This document shows positions 1 to 12,727 of a stretch of DNA of 64,000 bases, piece after piece. The notes under the pieces are model-generated. The model was not told the DNA's origin and ran no database searches. It saw only the letters and a program-made list of their open reading frames with translations. This DNA is from Orthonyx spaldingii (lineage: Eukaryota > Chordata > Aves > Passeriformes > Orthonychidae). Positions within the stretch are counted from its first letter, which is position 1. Every line of letters starts with the position of its first letter. The position numbers and the translations under genes were made by a program. Location of the stretch: NCBI GenBank assembly GCA_013397795.1, contig VZTJ01002441.1:3823480-3887479 (forward strand). Direction: 5' to 3'.

Positions 1-3000
1 ACAGGCACAGAGCTCAATCCCATCCTTTGTGAAAATATTCCTTTACAAGCAGTAATCATTATTGAACCTTTTAGCCCAGATGTAATTTCTTACATGTTAC
101 AACAAGTTTCACATGCATTGTGAATTTCAGCCAAGGTTGATGAAGTTCAATAACTTGGCTAACCAACCATGTGTACTGCTCATTACACAAGTAATAAATA
201 GATTCATCAAAACGGACATGAAAAAGCAGTATGAGCATCTGACACCATTTTCAGCTTACTCAATAAGAAAAATAACTTACAGGAAGCCCAAGAGGACCTC
301 TTAATATTTACAGTATGTAACAAGTAAGGAGTTGGAGCCTTATGTACAGCAGAGCAATATTAATAATTCCATGATATTAAACCAGAGTGATGGCACTCAT
401 GGAAACTCACTATTATCTGCCATACATTTTAAGAATACAGCTCTGTAAGTTAAAGAGAACCCCCTTCTATTAATCAAATTTTGAAAAAAATAGCTTTTAG
501 TGGATTTTTAATTGTTCAAACTACATCAGTACTAATCCCTGACTGATAGCTACAAACATCCCACAACAGAAGGAGTTAAAAGTTCCACCCCGGAATAACA
601 TTACCTTCCATAAATTGTGCTTTTCTACATCAATTACCCCAATACTCTACTCTGGTCAAAAATATACTTCCTGCAAGATCCAGGCTCTCCTGGAAAAGCA
701 CCATACTCTTATTTCCTCAAAACACTGGTACAACAAAATTCATGCCTGCTACAAAGGTTTGGACTTCCACAAAGGAAACACCTGGAAAAAAAAACAGCCA
801 AGTGTAAGTTTAAGTAAGAAGCAAACAACAAAACTTCTACACAGGCACCAACATTTTCATGGTAGTGCTACTCATGTGGTATAAGATAATTCATGATACA
901 TGGAGCCTAAGATTCACAAAAAATCAAAATATACATCAAGGAACAACTTTTCCATGCTTTTAAAAGCCCAATAAATACAAAAGTATTCCATGAAAACAGT
1001 CTCAGGGACAGCTAGGACTCGGCCAAGAAAAATAATCCAAGGTTACATTTTGCTGATCTTTCTGTCTGCCTCACAATAAGCTTTGAACCCAAACCTCCAC
1101 AAATAAGCACCACTCCAGTTCTATTAATCCACAGGATTTCATGAATTTATGAACATTAATCTTGATTCAGACAAATTCTTTTCACTAAACTGGAGCAAAG
1201 ACCATTCAAGAGGCATTGTCACAAGTTTGCTCCCCCAGCTCACATTCCTTTTTCTGCTCTTGTAAGAAACAGGATGCAAACAATAATTACTAGAAAACAA
1301 ACACCTTGCTCTTTTTTCATCATAGTAAGTCATATAAAAAAAGAAGTTTACATTAAGAAGTCTTAAAATCATCATATGAATAAAATTGAGAAAAATAACA
1401 ATACAGACCAAAACCAGACATATGTATTTTCTCTCAGGGATTTTCTTTTCCCAAAACAAACTATCCAATAAAAACAAGCTGATTTTTTCAAGGCTGACAA
1501 AGTTCAGGTGTTCCAGCATAAGAGAAATTCCAAGACCATACAAGAAATCATAAAGTGAATCTGAAACAATGGCTACTCTTGAGCAGTTCCTTTGTAGAAG
1601 CCCTGCCAGTTGCACAACCTTTAAATACTAATTCATGTCAAAACAGGAGACAAATTAGAAAATAAACAGTGCTTTCAAAGAAAAATGTGCACATTTTTCA
1701 AGGAAAACTTGCAATCTAGCTCAAAAATAGAGCTGAATAATTCCTTACTGACAGACAAACATCTGTGGGCTTAGACCACCAAACTCCAGGCAGTACAGCA
1801 AAAGACAATGAACACATTTAAGACAGTCAGACTAATACTAATAAAATCAAGTTCTCAATGGTATGTGAAGAGTCTGTTTTATTCCTCCCATATGATCAGG
1901 GTTTGACTTAAATGAGACCATTCACCGGTCTAATTAGGATTCAGCAAACGTTACCTTCTTTCTGAAGGCTGATGAAGCCTCAGTAAAAATGCTGTCACCC
2001 ACAAATAACCTCAGTAAATTCTGAACTACAATAGCTCCCCATATCCACAAAATTTTCTCTGCAGGTACAGAGCAGTCAATTTTTGATTCCTTAAAAAATA
2101 AAAATATTCTTTTTAATCATACTTTTCTGATCTCTCCATTGCCAACAGATTTAGGGCATAGTGGTGAAAAGTAGCCAGCATTAATTAGAGACCTTAAAGA
2201 GTCTTCACATGAAATCTAGGTAAGTTTTAAAAGTTTAACTTTTTTCTTCTCTTACAAGTAGTAGCTTAAATAGCCATTACTCAATTAGTGATCACTTAAT
2301 TGCCCCAAGAAATACAAAAAAGGTTAACCACACTTGGTTCTATAAATGCTCTGAAGGTAGATTCTGCTTTTTAACTACAAGGAAGATTCAGAACAATACT
2401 AACATAGGAAGTGCTCAAACACTGCTACACATAGAAGTGATAGCTCAGAAATCAGGAATTCAGGAATTCTCCCACTAAAAAAACTTTCATTACCTTTTGC
2501 CACTATGAAGTACAAAAGCACAGTCACAGCACAGCAACCTGGCCACCTGCATTGCATTGGTTATGGACAGGTTCACTTATTTTTTATACTATTTTGATAA
2601 ATAGAAAAAACGTAAAAAGCTACTGAAAGCAGCTTCTCTTCTAATAAAGTGATGATAAAAAAAAAAAGGTCATGGGCTCTTTCTGAATTAATGTAAGCAC
2701 TGTGTGCTTACTGAAAACAAAGATTCCCAGCTTTCCAACAGTTTATTTCCAGCATGACATTATCTGGACACTGTTGGTCCCAGAATTAACCCAGTTAATC
2801 CCACATCCCTGACTGCTAAAACTTTACTATCTTTTTCCAGTAAGGGAGTCAGAAAAGTTTCTAATATTCTGGCAACAGAAGGACTTAAGATCAGTAGCCA
2901 TTCTACACTGTTCACAGATGTAAAGTGTTCAAATAATGTCCCATATGAGAGAGATTTCAGAAGGAGGTGCAGGTGATACAGAGAAAGGCACAAGATAAAT

Positions 3001-3649
3001 TGCAGAGCTACATAATTTGTATTTATCACAAAAGCACCACCATGTGTGAACCAAACCTAATCATCTACCTGTTACTATGATGATTAATACTAAGGAAATT
3101 ATCAAGACACTCATTGTCAAAATGTTACCTTCCACAGTTTCACAATGTTCAGGTATGTTTGTGTCTATATACAAACCCTCACTGCAATTAACTCCAACAT
3201 TTAATACTGGGAATGCAGCTCACTAAATATACAAAGCATTTCAAAATCTGCACGGGCCCTATTCTGAGAGTTGAGCTCAAAGCAAAGTTTAAGCTTTAAG
3301 TCTTTTCCCCTGATTTCATACACCTGATCCTCAAGTACTGACTACCTTTAAGAGGATGCAAATCAGCTGTGAAAGTGACGTAAAGTCAGCTTTTTAAAGA
3401 CTGAAAGACTATAGCTGCTAAATCTATTTTAGTAGTTAAGAGGAAAAAAGTAGGTTGCTTTCATTTCCTTGGTTTGTAACAACATATTTTAATAGAATGT
3501 GTCATCTTTTGCTAATATATACTAATTATTTTTTATTATAATCAGACTTTTCGAGTTTCAAAATATCAGTGATATGCTGCAATCTAACTTGCACAAGTTT
3601 TGTAATAACCCTTTTTTCACTATTTCAAGCTAGCTTTTCATACTAAAAC

Positions 3650-3752
3650 CATAGTCACAGAATGGTTTGGGTTGGAAGGGACCTTAAAGATCACCCAGTT
3701 CCAAACCCCTGCCATGGACAGGGACACCTTCCACTACACCAGGATGCTCAGA
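3650..3752 (-). repeat. CR1 LINE 3'-end fragment, reversed
   Basis: Read on the plus strand, the block begins with CACAGAATGGTTTGGGTTGG, then AAGGGACCTTAAAGATCA and a run through CATGGACAGGGACACCTTCC. This is the reverse complement of the well-known avian CR1 3' end. The copy is severely 5'-truncated, as CR1 usually is, and not strongly decayed. Confidence 0.9.
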
Positions 3753-6700
3753 GTATCATTAGGAAAAAAGTTATGAGAGAAAAGAATAAAATAGAAAAAC
3801 TTCTGTTTATCATTTATAAAAATTAAATGGCCAATCTTTCAAAACTGCATTTTATGTCACAAAACAGATGTTTAATTGAGATCAATTATAAGCACATTTC
3901 CCAACCTTTTGCACCAGTGTAATACAAGTTGCTAATACTGAAGTTCTGTACAAGAAACAAAAGAAACATGGTAACTTCTCACACCAAAAGTATATAAAGA
4001 CCAAAAGTTCACTAGAGTAGTGACTCATCTTTTAAGCACTGATTTAGTGCCTAATCCACAGCTTCTCTCCTGGCTCAGTCTTGTCCATTGCACAGAAGTA
4101 AAAGTGCCAGAAAAAAAGATTGTTTCCTCAAAATAATTGTTGTTTAGTTTCTTGTTTCTTAATTGAAATTATCTAAAACATTAAAACATAATCAAGGAAA
4201 GCAATACAACAAGCCACACTGTGGCTGGAGCTTCTGGATTTGCTTCAGCATCTGAAAAGAACCTGATGTGCTTGTTGTGGGCATCCCTTACAAAAGCAAT
4301 GAACAGGCTTCTTTCGACCTTCATCTCACAGAAAAATTGAATCCCAGTTTGAGCAACTGCTTGGTTGTGACTATCAATACAGTTTGGTGATAAAATCTTG
4401 GGAAAGCATTAAGAAAAACCCCACTTTGTGCAATCTGCCTGACTGGACAGAAGAGACCCGTTTTGCCCCTCCATAATACACTGCAACACCACTGGCACTT
4501 CACTACTCAGACACACTCCACAGTCACCGTGGGCAGATGCAACTGCACCTGACACACAAACCAGAACACTTTGTGATCCCAAGGTCATACAGGTCAAATA
4601 TAATCCTTAAAAACAGCAGTTTTTATATAAGTCAGAAAATCATATTAGCTGCACAACTGTCTCTCTGATACTAAGACCAAGTTAGAGTAATTTTTTTAAA
4701 TGTATTATTTGATATCACTTACACACACAGTTGAAAATACCACATCTCTGTATAAAATTAAACCTAGAGGAACTGCTGACATGCTTTTATAAATTTACAA
4801 TTCTAGCCCTAATAATTAAGAACACAAACAGCAGAATTACAGGAACATTTCCTAAAAACAGGAACAAGTGCCAGGTTGCTTTTGTTCAGTATTTTCAAAG
4901 AGCAACACAGACCTCTACTGGCAACACTGTGAACAATACGTGGCTCATACCAGCAGCAACCTGGTCTTTCTCTGTAAGCTCACGTTGAAACATTCAAAAC
5001 AACACTCCAAACTGCACACTATCTTCAATTCCTCACAGTGGAATAACTCTTACTGACTCTAACAGAACCAACTGACACTACTCATGTTTTACATGTACAG
5101 AGAACAATGTGCTTTAAAAACCAGGACTGACACCACAAGACTAAACTGTTCAGTAAGTCTGTCCTACTTCTTTTTACTACACCAGCTTTACTGGGACCAA
5201 AAGCTACCTCAAATTTCTAACGTGATATTCAGACTAAAATTTTGATTGAGCTTAAAAAAAATGAGAAAAGAAACCCCAAAGAATAGTTGGACTGCACTGT
5301 CAAAAGAAAAACTCCCAAAATAAAAAAGAAAATATTTCATTAATAACTCTTAATCTGCTATGATCTCTTTGTATTTTAGGAACAGAATAATTTGTTAACC
5401 TTTTTCAAGTTGTTAGTTTAAAATAATTGTTTATAAATGTCATTTTTTAGTATTTTTCCCCTCACACTTTCCACAGCAATTTTAAGGATAAAGTTAAGAA
5501 AGTGGGTATATAATTTAGGAAATTCTTACAGACCACTTTCCTAACCAGGAATGAAAAGAACCAGCACAGGGCAGACAGTCTCCCTATTTACAGATGTGTT
5601 AAGAGAAGTTAATGGCAACGAGGTGATGTGTGACACCACAAAACCCTAAACTGCTGAAGTCATCCAAAGCTACCCTTAGTTACCCTCAGTAACTAAGCAA
5701 GCATCTCTATTTTTGAGAAGTTGAAGAGATTTTTCAACTCTAAGGGAAAAAAAGTGTTCCTGACAACCTACATAGAATCCCCTGTATTAGATTCACAAAT
5801 AAAGTGAATTAAGATATCATTCCATCTCTGCTGATCTGTTTTTAACATTGCTATCTTAAAGCAGCGTGTATGGATGAATAAAAGCAACACTTATATGTTC
5901 ATCCATCTTTCAAGGGATTGTCAGCATTTTCCAAACTTCATCTTAAGTATCCAGCAATGCAGGAATTGAAAATGCATTTTTCTGACTGCAGTCTACCAAG
6001 TTACAGCTTGATCTTTGTTCTACGAATCATGAAATGAAACATTTCTCAACAAATGGACAGACATCACAGTCAGTTATTTTCAAATATACCACTGAAACTC
6101 ATTTGGACAACAATCAAAGGGTTCAGTGGGTTGGTTTTTTTCCCTAGCATTATTGAGTACAAATGCTCTACAAGTAATACATTATCTTTCTATATCTCTT
6201 TCTACTTAATGGACAGCAGTATTTCCCTGGAATTATTTATACTTACCTCTAAAAAAAAATCACAGGAATTGTTTACTCCTCAAAATACTCAGGGACGAAA
6301 CTATTAGTTCCAATATACACAGAAAACTTAAAAGGAATATCTACAACACCAAGCGAAGCACAGCACTGAAATCCTAAAATAACTGCAAAATAAGCTCCAA
6401 AAGTGGCAAGAGTCCCCTTGAACCAGTTCATTAATCCATGCTCCACGGCAACTGGTAAGAAACATCAGACACTACACAGGACTAAAGCAGCACTAAATGC
6501 AACATGATATGCCAGAGTTTTGACTTATATGGGCCATACACCACATTAATCACAAATTTGCTACCCTCATACTTATGGACTCTTCATGTCCTAACTTCAC
6601 ACGGCAGCACAAGCCCAAGGCTTGTTACACTAATGCTCTCACTCTTCTTGATACACTCCTGAGCAGCGGTGATATCCTGCCCTCATCACTAATAGAAATC

Positions 6701-7629
6701 AAGACCGTATATATGCATAAATACAAATATACATCTATATGTGTGCATGTGTGTTTACTTGGGCATGTATGGCACAAGTAGAAAAAGATTTTGAGCAAGG
6801 ATATGACTGATTACTTGTGACCAATCCAGATTATAAACTAAGGGAGAAACACAGAAAAAAAAATCTTGACAAAACCATCATATATATTGGATTCATCTTT
6901 GGCCATATTTGAAACACCTCCCACTCATTCAGGAAGGTTGAATGGCAGCTCTGCTCCTGCTGAAGGCAAATCCCTTTGAGTCCAGGTAACTCTTTAAGTG
7001 TTCAGAGGTTGCAAAGCTGCATACAAAGGAAATTGTACTGCTGGATGCAGTACAGAGACAGGCTGATTGCAAGAATTTGGAACATAAACCTCACTAGAAA
7101 GCCCAAATCCATTGAGACAGGTAAGTACAGCACTTGCTGCCCCAACTGCAGTAGCACATCAGGCAGTGACAGCAGGACAGGAGCTGTTAAGGCCTAAATT
7201 TCAAGGTACATTAAAGCCCTAAATTCTTCATCTGACTCCTGTGGGATAACACTCCCTTAAATAATTAAGAAATAAACACCAAGAAAACTCAGAGTGCTAC
7301 ATCCTGCTATTAACCCATTTTCTGGAACATCTCCAAGGTTTTCCAATGTCCTCAAAAATGCATTTAAGTCAAAATTCTGAACTAAAATAAAAACCACCAA
7401 ATAATTTGTACGAGGGCTCCTTCAATGTTGATATAATCCCATCACAAAGAAAAATGCAAACAACAGAAGGCAACAAAACATCAACAGTAATCTGGATCCC
7501 TCACTCACCCACTACAGAAGAAGTTAATATTTAACAGATATCTAAACAAGTTGGGTGTCTGAAAGGATTTATGAACCTGTGAGACAATACAACTAACAGG
7601 GATTATTAGAGGTCATAAATTGCATTTCT

Positions 7630-7990
7630 TTGAACTAAAGGAGCATCGAGTACAACATCCTGACACAAGTTCATCATCAAATTCACTTGAAAGTACCTTC
7701 AGAGATAAAAATTCCGCAGCCTCCTAGGAAAATCTTTACCTGAGTTTACTTGCTGGCATTAGGAAGTTTTTCTAAATACTTTACCTGAACTGCCCTGCAG
7801 CCATACAAACCTCACTCCTTGTCCTTGTCACCAAGATCATAAAAAGAAACTTCCCTCCTCTTTCACAGCCATCCTTTATATATTTGCATAACGTAAAATG
7901 CCTCCATCAATATTTTTCTAGACAAAAATTGTTTCAGCACTCGATGGCTTTCCTGTAGCTCTCCTGTAAGCTCCAAATTCTCCACACATT
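7630..7990 (-). repeat. Ancient CR1-like LINE fragment, reversed
   Basis: The segment around 7757-7800 (ATTAGGAAGTTTTTCTAAAT, then TACTTTACCTGAACTGCCCTGCAGC) and the following CTCACTCCTTGTCCTTGTCAC resemble the reversed 3' half of old CR1-family elements. Many substitutions separate it from young copies, so the boundaries are approximate. It may be an old amniote-shared copy. Confidence 0.55.
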
Positions 7991-8137
7991 TTTAAACAAC
8001 AGCTTCCTAACTAAGGGTTTGAAATAAAAAAAGTGCAAATCAAGTTTGAAAACCAAAAATACACAGATATTTAAACAACCAAGTAGACTGTAAGATAAAG
8101 TTTGCCATGTTTTACCTCATGTGCAATGTTAACCTAC

Positions 8138-8316
8138 CTATTCCTGAATTTGCTCCTGTGATTATAGCCACTTTCCCACTCAAGTCACGGCCCTGGAGTA
8201 TTTCCATTGCAGTACTGTTCCCATCATATTTTTGTCTAGTAGTAGGTTTTACTGGATTGTCTTCAACTGTAAAGGCCAGTCTTGGGTCAAGGTAGGTAGT
8301 CCTTTTGTTTATGTGG
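8138..8316 (-). CDS. WWOX: WWOX coding exon 4
   Basis: This 179-bp exon has acceptor TTTTGCAG and donor GTAGGT. It encodes residues 78-136: the end of WW2 (HINKRTTYLDPRL), the linker, and the first strand and glycine-rich loop of the SDR fold (GKVAIITGANSGI). It ends after 409 coding bases with one base of the next Gly codon. The family's usual VVVTGANSG reads AIITGANSG here, a conservative difference. Confidence 0.97.
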
Positions 8317-11300
8317 CTGCAAAAGAATACAAAAATTAAACTGTTTGAACCCTTCTGTACTCTGCATTTAGATAGTAAATGTATTTCAACCACTGCTGTG
8401 TACAATTCCAGTGGATTATTTAAATTCCCAAAAATCAATTTTTTTTGTTCAGTTGTAGTTTGGTTAAAATCATCCCAATTACTTTTTTTTTTTTAATCAA
8501 ACTTTTTTCCAGTTGTGACAGCATCCATTAATAACTGTGCTTACATACTTCACACTACATACAGAACATCATGTGAATCCCTGACATGAAAAGCAGAATT
8601 TTGTCAGGGGAAAAAAAGAAAAAAAAAAATCTTGTTATATTATGGAAGATCGTGTTCTCTTAGCAAGTCTGTTAAAGGACCCCACACTACTTCTTGAAGC
8701 AGTAGACACTGCAATATCTGCATATGGATTCTGAAGCTGTACTTATTCATCTCTTTGTCTTTCCAGGTGATGTTGTCACAAAAGGCTACTCAGCATGCAA
8801 CCCAGCTGTCCTCCTTGAACATATTCCACAATTTTACATACTTACTCTACAAAATAGACTTGTCCATTCTCATCAGTCTCCTGCTCCCATCCATATGGCA
8901 GATCTAGGAAGCACATAAAACATGGACTTGATTTCCAGCCATTAGAATACTCTCTGGTTTGAAGTTTAAGTGCTTTCTCAGACTGATGAGACACAATTCT
9001 GCATTGTTTCAGTAGGTGGTGCAGCTACCTTCTGCCCTTGAATAGCAGAACTTGAAAGAAGGATTGCTTCCCTAATCACACACAGTCGCTCTCTCATAGA
9101 AGTACAACACACAGAAGATCTGGTACAAGTGTAATGACTGGCAGGTTAAGTATAAAGACAATCTAAAAAAAATCTTTATAAATATTATTTCATGTCATAG
9201 CACAAAAAACCCATCAAAATGCAATTATGCTTCCAAGCACAAACACATCTAAACTACTCACAGTTCAGTATCTACCTCTGTTAATATAAATAGCAAAAAC
9301 ATATAGGAAAAGTTGTGTAACACATACCATAAGCTGAAAGATCAGAGCCCTCAAGTGGGCATGAGCTACATTAAATCAAACCTAAATGATTCAATGAAGT
9401 AGGAAGAATAGATAAAAGAAGAAAAACAACAAATATTTACACAACAAATTCTTTTATATAAGATCCTACAAAAGTACCTAACAGATGGCATTCACAGTAT
9501 TTCTAATCCTGGCTGGAAAGTACTCATTTCGCTTTGATTGACTTAAAATTTACTGAAAATATTCCACTTATAATCAGATGCCCAATGCCAAAAGAAACAT
9601 GGCTTGCCAACAGTGCAGTACCCCCAGGAACAGGAGCTTCTGGGAAGATGTGATTTAAGGCATTGATCCAAGGTCCTTGAGAAGCCATTTTCCTCTGGAA
9701 GTGTCCTGCAACACTCTCTGCCTTCTGTTCTGGCACAAACATTCAGTTGGGTTGGGGGAAACAGGTAAAATGAAAACTAACAAAGCTATCTTCTGCGCCA
9801 GGGACATTCCTTGATAAAATACATTCTTTGAAGAACATAATCCAACTATAAATAATATCTGATGGACACCAGGAACACAGAACTCCAGCTTTTGACTACG
9901 TGCTTTACAAGCCACACTAAAACAAACCCTGTAACCTGCAATTTGTACTTTGGCTTTACTGAGCAATTCAGCAAAGCCATAAAACTACAAATTGATCACT
10001 CTACAGACACAATCACAGAGGTACAACCCCACAGAAATCAGCTGTGTTCTGCAAGCTCAGTTAGCCTAGGTGATCACTGACAACTAGAAGATCAAAATGA
10101 GATCAGTTGGAGTTTGTGGAGGAACTAAATGTTTGTAACAGAATATCAGCTCAGTACAAAAGTTTAACACAAACCTCCTGCAACACGTTTCCTCTTCCCA
10201 GACTTAGGATGTTCCCACTGTGTTTTTTCTTCTAGGTGACTGCAGGAAAAGAAACAGTTCAAGATTTTTAAAACTTGCCTAATAATCTTTCTGACGTAAT
10301 CCAAAATATTGCCATAGTTCTGCAAGTAACTAACCAGAGTGCACAGGAGTCTATACAAATTCAAATAAATATCTGACTTCCAATCCAAGTTTTGTTGCGT
10401 ATGAGAAGGAAAAAAAACCAAAAACTCATTAAAAAGTAACATTAACAGACTCAGAATAACACCTCAAAAAGATTATGATCCTTGGCAGGAATAAGGAAGA
10501 AAGAAGCAATAAAAGAATTTATCACAAACTAGTAGTAATAATATTAGAAAGTCTTCAAATTACTAAAGCACCTTTCTAAAATTCCTGCCTAATAATATTG
10601 ATTGGCAGAGTATAACATAATAAGTTGGATTTCTACATGAGCAATTGTAGTTTTGGACAGATAAGTTTACTCACAGGCCTTGACTAGTGGGATATTTATT
10701 TAATATGCATAATAATGGTGTCACATCTTTTCTTCTAATTCAGAGACTTTATTCATTTAAATCACTAACAGAATTAAAATACTCCATCATAAGTTTTTCT
10801 GCACTACAGACTAATAAACAAAGTGATGTGCACATAAAAAAGGTCTTAAAATAACCCAAGTGCTGAAATTGGGTTGGATATTAGAATCTCATCCTTCATG
10901 AAGTACTTTTAAATAACAACCAAGTTTTAAGAGTCAGGCAGGGATTACCTGAGTGTCCAAACTGATAGCTGCCCAAGTGTGAAATAAAGAGTGACAACAG
11001 CAATAAATAACACACAAATAACCACAAAAAACCTGCAGTCCCAACAGCAATTTACACACAAGATCAGCAACTTTCCCTTCTTACAGTAACCCCACAGTGC
11101 CAGCACATGGTATTACAGGAATCACAGCTGGGGAGCTGAGACTAAACAAGTGCACCTGTGTGACCTGAAAACAGGAGATATTTAACCAAATTATGGCAGC
11201 CTGACAAACAAATGCTGTCCACCTGTGCACACACCTAACTCATCATAAACACTTTTTAAAGTCTTAAATCAAAATAATCTTATTGCAGCTAAAAGCTCAT

Positions 11301-12604
11301 ATTGGTGACAAGGTTTAAAATAAATTCCCAGAATATGCAGAAGTATCACACACACAGAGTGCATATTAAAGGCAGCAACAGTGCAACACCTCTTCATGTC
11401 CAATATATTTTTAGACACACTGGGCAAGATTTTCAAACAGTAAAGATATATTCATGTTATGTTATTTAACTGAACCAGTTCAGTTTCACAAGAGTTCGGG
11501 AACTGACCTGTTGAACTGATTGTGTAACAATTATGCTCAGTGATACCTTGTTATTTCATAGGTTTGTTACTTTCACCAAGTGATTCCTTCCTGAAAGAGC
11601 TTTTGAAGTCAAAGGAAATATACAGGCAACTGACCTGAGAAAAACAAACACCTAGAGAGAAATTACAGTGTTCACAAACAAAGTGTGGAGAAACTAAAGC
11701 ATTCTGTCCGGTGTTTGTGAGAACAGAACTTGGGACAAAGAGGCCAACTCACCACAGGTGAGAATGAACCATACTTTTCCACCTTTCTGTGGAAGGGAAT
11801 AAATCCTGCAGCTTTCAACAGACCGATGGAAATGCCAATTTCAGCATGGCTACAGAAAGAGCACGAGAGGAGGAAGTATATAAACACATATTCTACTGAG
11901 TTAGTTCATCCTGCAGCACATCCCCTTGGTAACCTGGGAGGATGGAATCACGGTCAGTGGCACGGGCAGAGGGTGCTAAACGAGATTCTTTATCTCCTGC
12001 CCAAGGTGTACTGAAGAGCTGAGGAACAGCGCGCACAGCTTTTAACTTCCAGCGGACCTGATTCTTCTCTGTCCCCGCAAGGAAGAAAATTGACCAATCT
12101 GCAATATCGTGTAAGGTTTAAACGAAATGCACAAGGATCGCGCACGGAGCCCTGAGGTGCACTGACACAGCTCAGGGACAGCTCCCGGAGCAGCTGCAGC
12201 ATCATCCCCACGCGGGGCAGGCGGCGGTGGCTCCGCTCGGAGCGGCTCCGCAGGGGCGGCCGCGGCTGCCAGAGCCTTCTGACACACACAGTGTCCCGCA
12301 CAGCCGGCCCCGCGCTCCCGGAGCCGGGCGGGCACCGCACACAGCCCCGCCTCACCCGCACCCCGCTCCCGCGGCCCGCCCGTGAGGGGCGGCAGGGAAA
12401 GCGGCGGCTCCTGCCCCGCACCCGCGCTCGGCTCCGCGGGCGCTGCTCCGGGGCGGTCAGAGCGCTCCCGGCGGGCTCGCCGCGCTGCCGCCCTTACTTG
12501 GCGTAGTAAACCCAGCCGTCCTTGGTGGTGCGCTCCTCCCAGCCCGGCGGCAGCTCCTCCTCGCTGTCCGTGTCCTCCAGCCCCGCGTACTTGAGCGCGG
12601 CCAT
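8138..12604 (-). CDS. WWOX: WWOX, WW domain-containing oxidoreductase, coding exons 1-4 (5' part of gene)
   Basis: Four exons join in frame as 12604..12498, 10239..10175, 8903..8846 and 8316..8138. They total 409 nt, which is 136 codons plus one base. The product has WW domain 1 at about residues 18-46 (Trp22 and Trp44), a basic GKRKR nuclear-localisation stretch at 50-54, WW domain 2 at about 59-90 (Trp63, with Tyr85 where the second Trp usually lies) and the start of the short-chain dehydrogenase domain with the nucleotide-binding motif TGANSGIG at 130-137, whose last glycine is completed by exon 5. Known family role: WW1 binds PPxY partners such as p73 and ErbB4, and the SDR domain is thought to act on steroid-like substrates. 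Exon sizes of 107, 65, 58 and 179 bp and their phases agree with my recollection of human WWOX. Exons 5 to 9 must lie left of the window. Identification is very secure. Confidence 0.97.
8317..8845 (-). other. WWOX: WWOX intron 3
   Basis: A 529-bp GT-AG intron with T runs and A-rich patches. It holds no further gene feature that I can see. Confidence 0.93.
8846..8903 (-). CDS. WWOX: WWOX coding exon 3
   Basis: This 58-bp exon has acceptor TTCCTAG and donor GTAAG. It encodes DLPYGWEQETDENGQVYFV plus a split Asp, the first half of WW domain 2 with Trp63. It is too short to stand out as an open frame and was found by translating between exons 2 and 4. The joins on both sides keep frame. Confidence 0.96.
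8904..10174 (-). other. WWOX: WWOX intron 2
   Basis: A 1,271-bp intron, AT-rich. A minus-strand frame of about 54 codons from an internal ATG at 9685 has one hydrophobic segment but no family I recognise, and it is not flanked by convincing splice sites. I see nothing else. Confidence 0.9.
10175..10239 (-). CDS. WWOX: WWOX coding exon 2
   Basis: This 65-bp exon has acceptor CTGCAG and donor GTTTGT. It encodes NHLEEKTQWEHPKSGKRKR followed by VAG, and a final split Asp codon. It supplies the second WW1 tryptophan (residue 44) and the basic nuclear-localisation stretch. The phase fits exon 1 (2 nt carried in) and exon 3 (1 nt carried out). Confidence 0.97.
10240..12497 (-). other. WWOX: WWOX intron 1
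   Basis: A 2,258-bp intron. It is AT-rich up to about 12.0 kb, then changes sharply to GC-rich sequence toward exon 1. No repeats or exons recognised. Confidence 0.9.
12498..12604 (-). CDS. WWOX: WWOX coding exon 1
   Basis: The ATG is at 12604..12602. The exon encodes MAALKYAGLEDTDSEEEL, then PPGWEERTTKDGWVYYA, and ends with AA before the donor GTAAGG, so codon 36 (Asn) is split. It holds the first half of WW domain 1, including the tyrosine pair at 33-34, which in the human protein is the Src phosphorylation site. The ATG was chosen because the N-terminus matches the family and the exon lies in a GC-rich promoter region. Confidence 0.97.
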
Positions 12605-12668
12605 GGGCTCAGCCCGGCGCGGCCCCGCTCCGCCCGCGCGCCCGCTTCCGCCCGGGCCCGCGGCACCA

Positions 12669-12681
12669 TGGGAGATGTAGT
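12669..12681 (-). promoter_or_regulatory. ZNF143/THAP11-type site upstream of WWOX ATG
   Basis: On the minus strand the sequence is ACTACATCTCCCA, matching the ACTACAnnTCCCA core of the ZNF143 binding site found near many vertebrate transcription starts. It lies 65 bp upstream of the WWOX ATG and in the gene's orientation, inside the GC-rich promoter. Binding is inferred from motif and position only. Confidence 0.6.
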
Positions 12682-12727
12682 TCCCGCGGCACGGCCCGCT
12701 GCGCCGGGGTCACTGCGGTCACCGCCG

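Larger units (their letters stand above)
1..8137 (-). other. WWOX: WWOX intron 4 (3' end outside window)
   Basis: The sequence is AT-rich with many short A and T runs. I looked for exon 5 (the [20 protein letters not shown] region) on the minus strand and did not find it, so the intron continues past the left edge. It contains two CR1-type LINE pieces, annotated separately, and otherwise no exon or RNA gene that I can support. The longest open frame (1139..1615, minus) has no recognisable domain. Confidence 0.85.
12180..12720 (-). promoter_or_regulatory. WWOX: WWOX CpG-rich promoter and first-exon region
   Basis: Very GC-rich, CpG-dense DNA surrounds exon 1 and contrasts with the AT-rich intron beyond about 12.0 kb. 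There is no TATA box at a sensible distance upstream of the ATG, as expected for a broadly expressed gene. The 5' UTR is short if transcription starts near 12.62-12.70 kb, but the start site itself cannot be placed from sequence alone. Confidence 0.75.

Noticed and set aside
1139..1615. 158-codon minus-strand frame in WWOX intron 4
   Set aside because: Hydrophobic and Lys/Phe/Leu-rich as expected from AT-rich sequence. No known domain, and no splice or promoter context.
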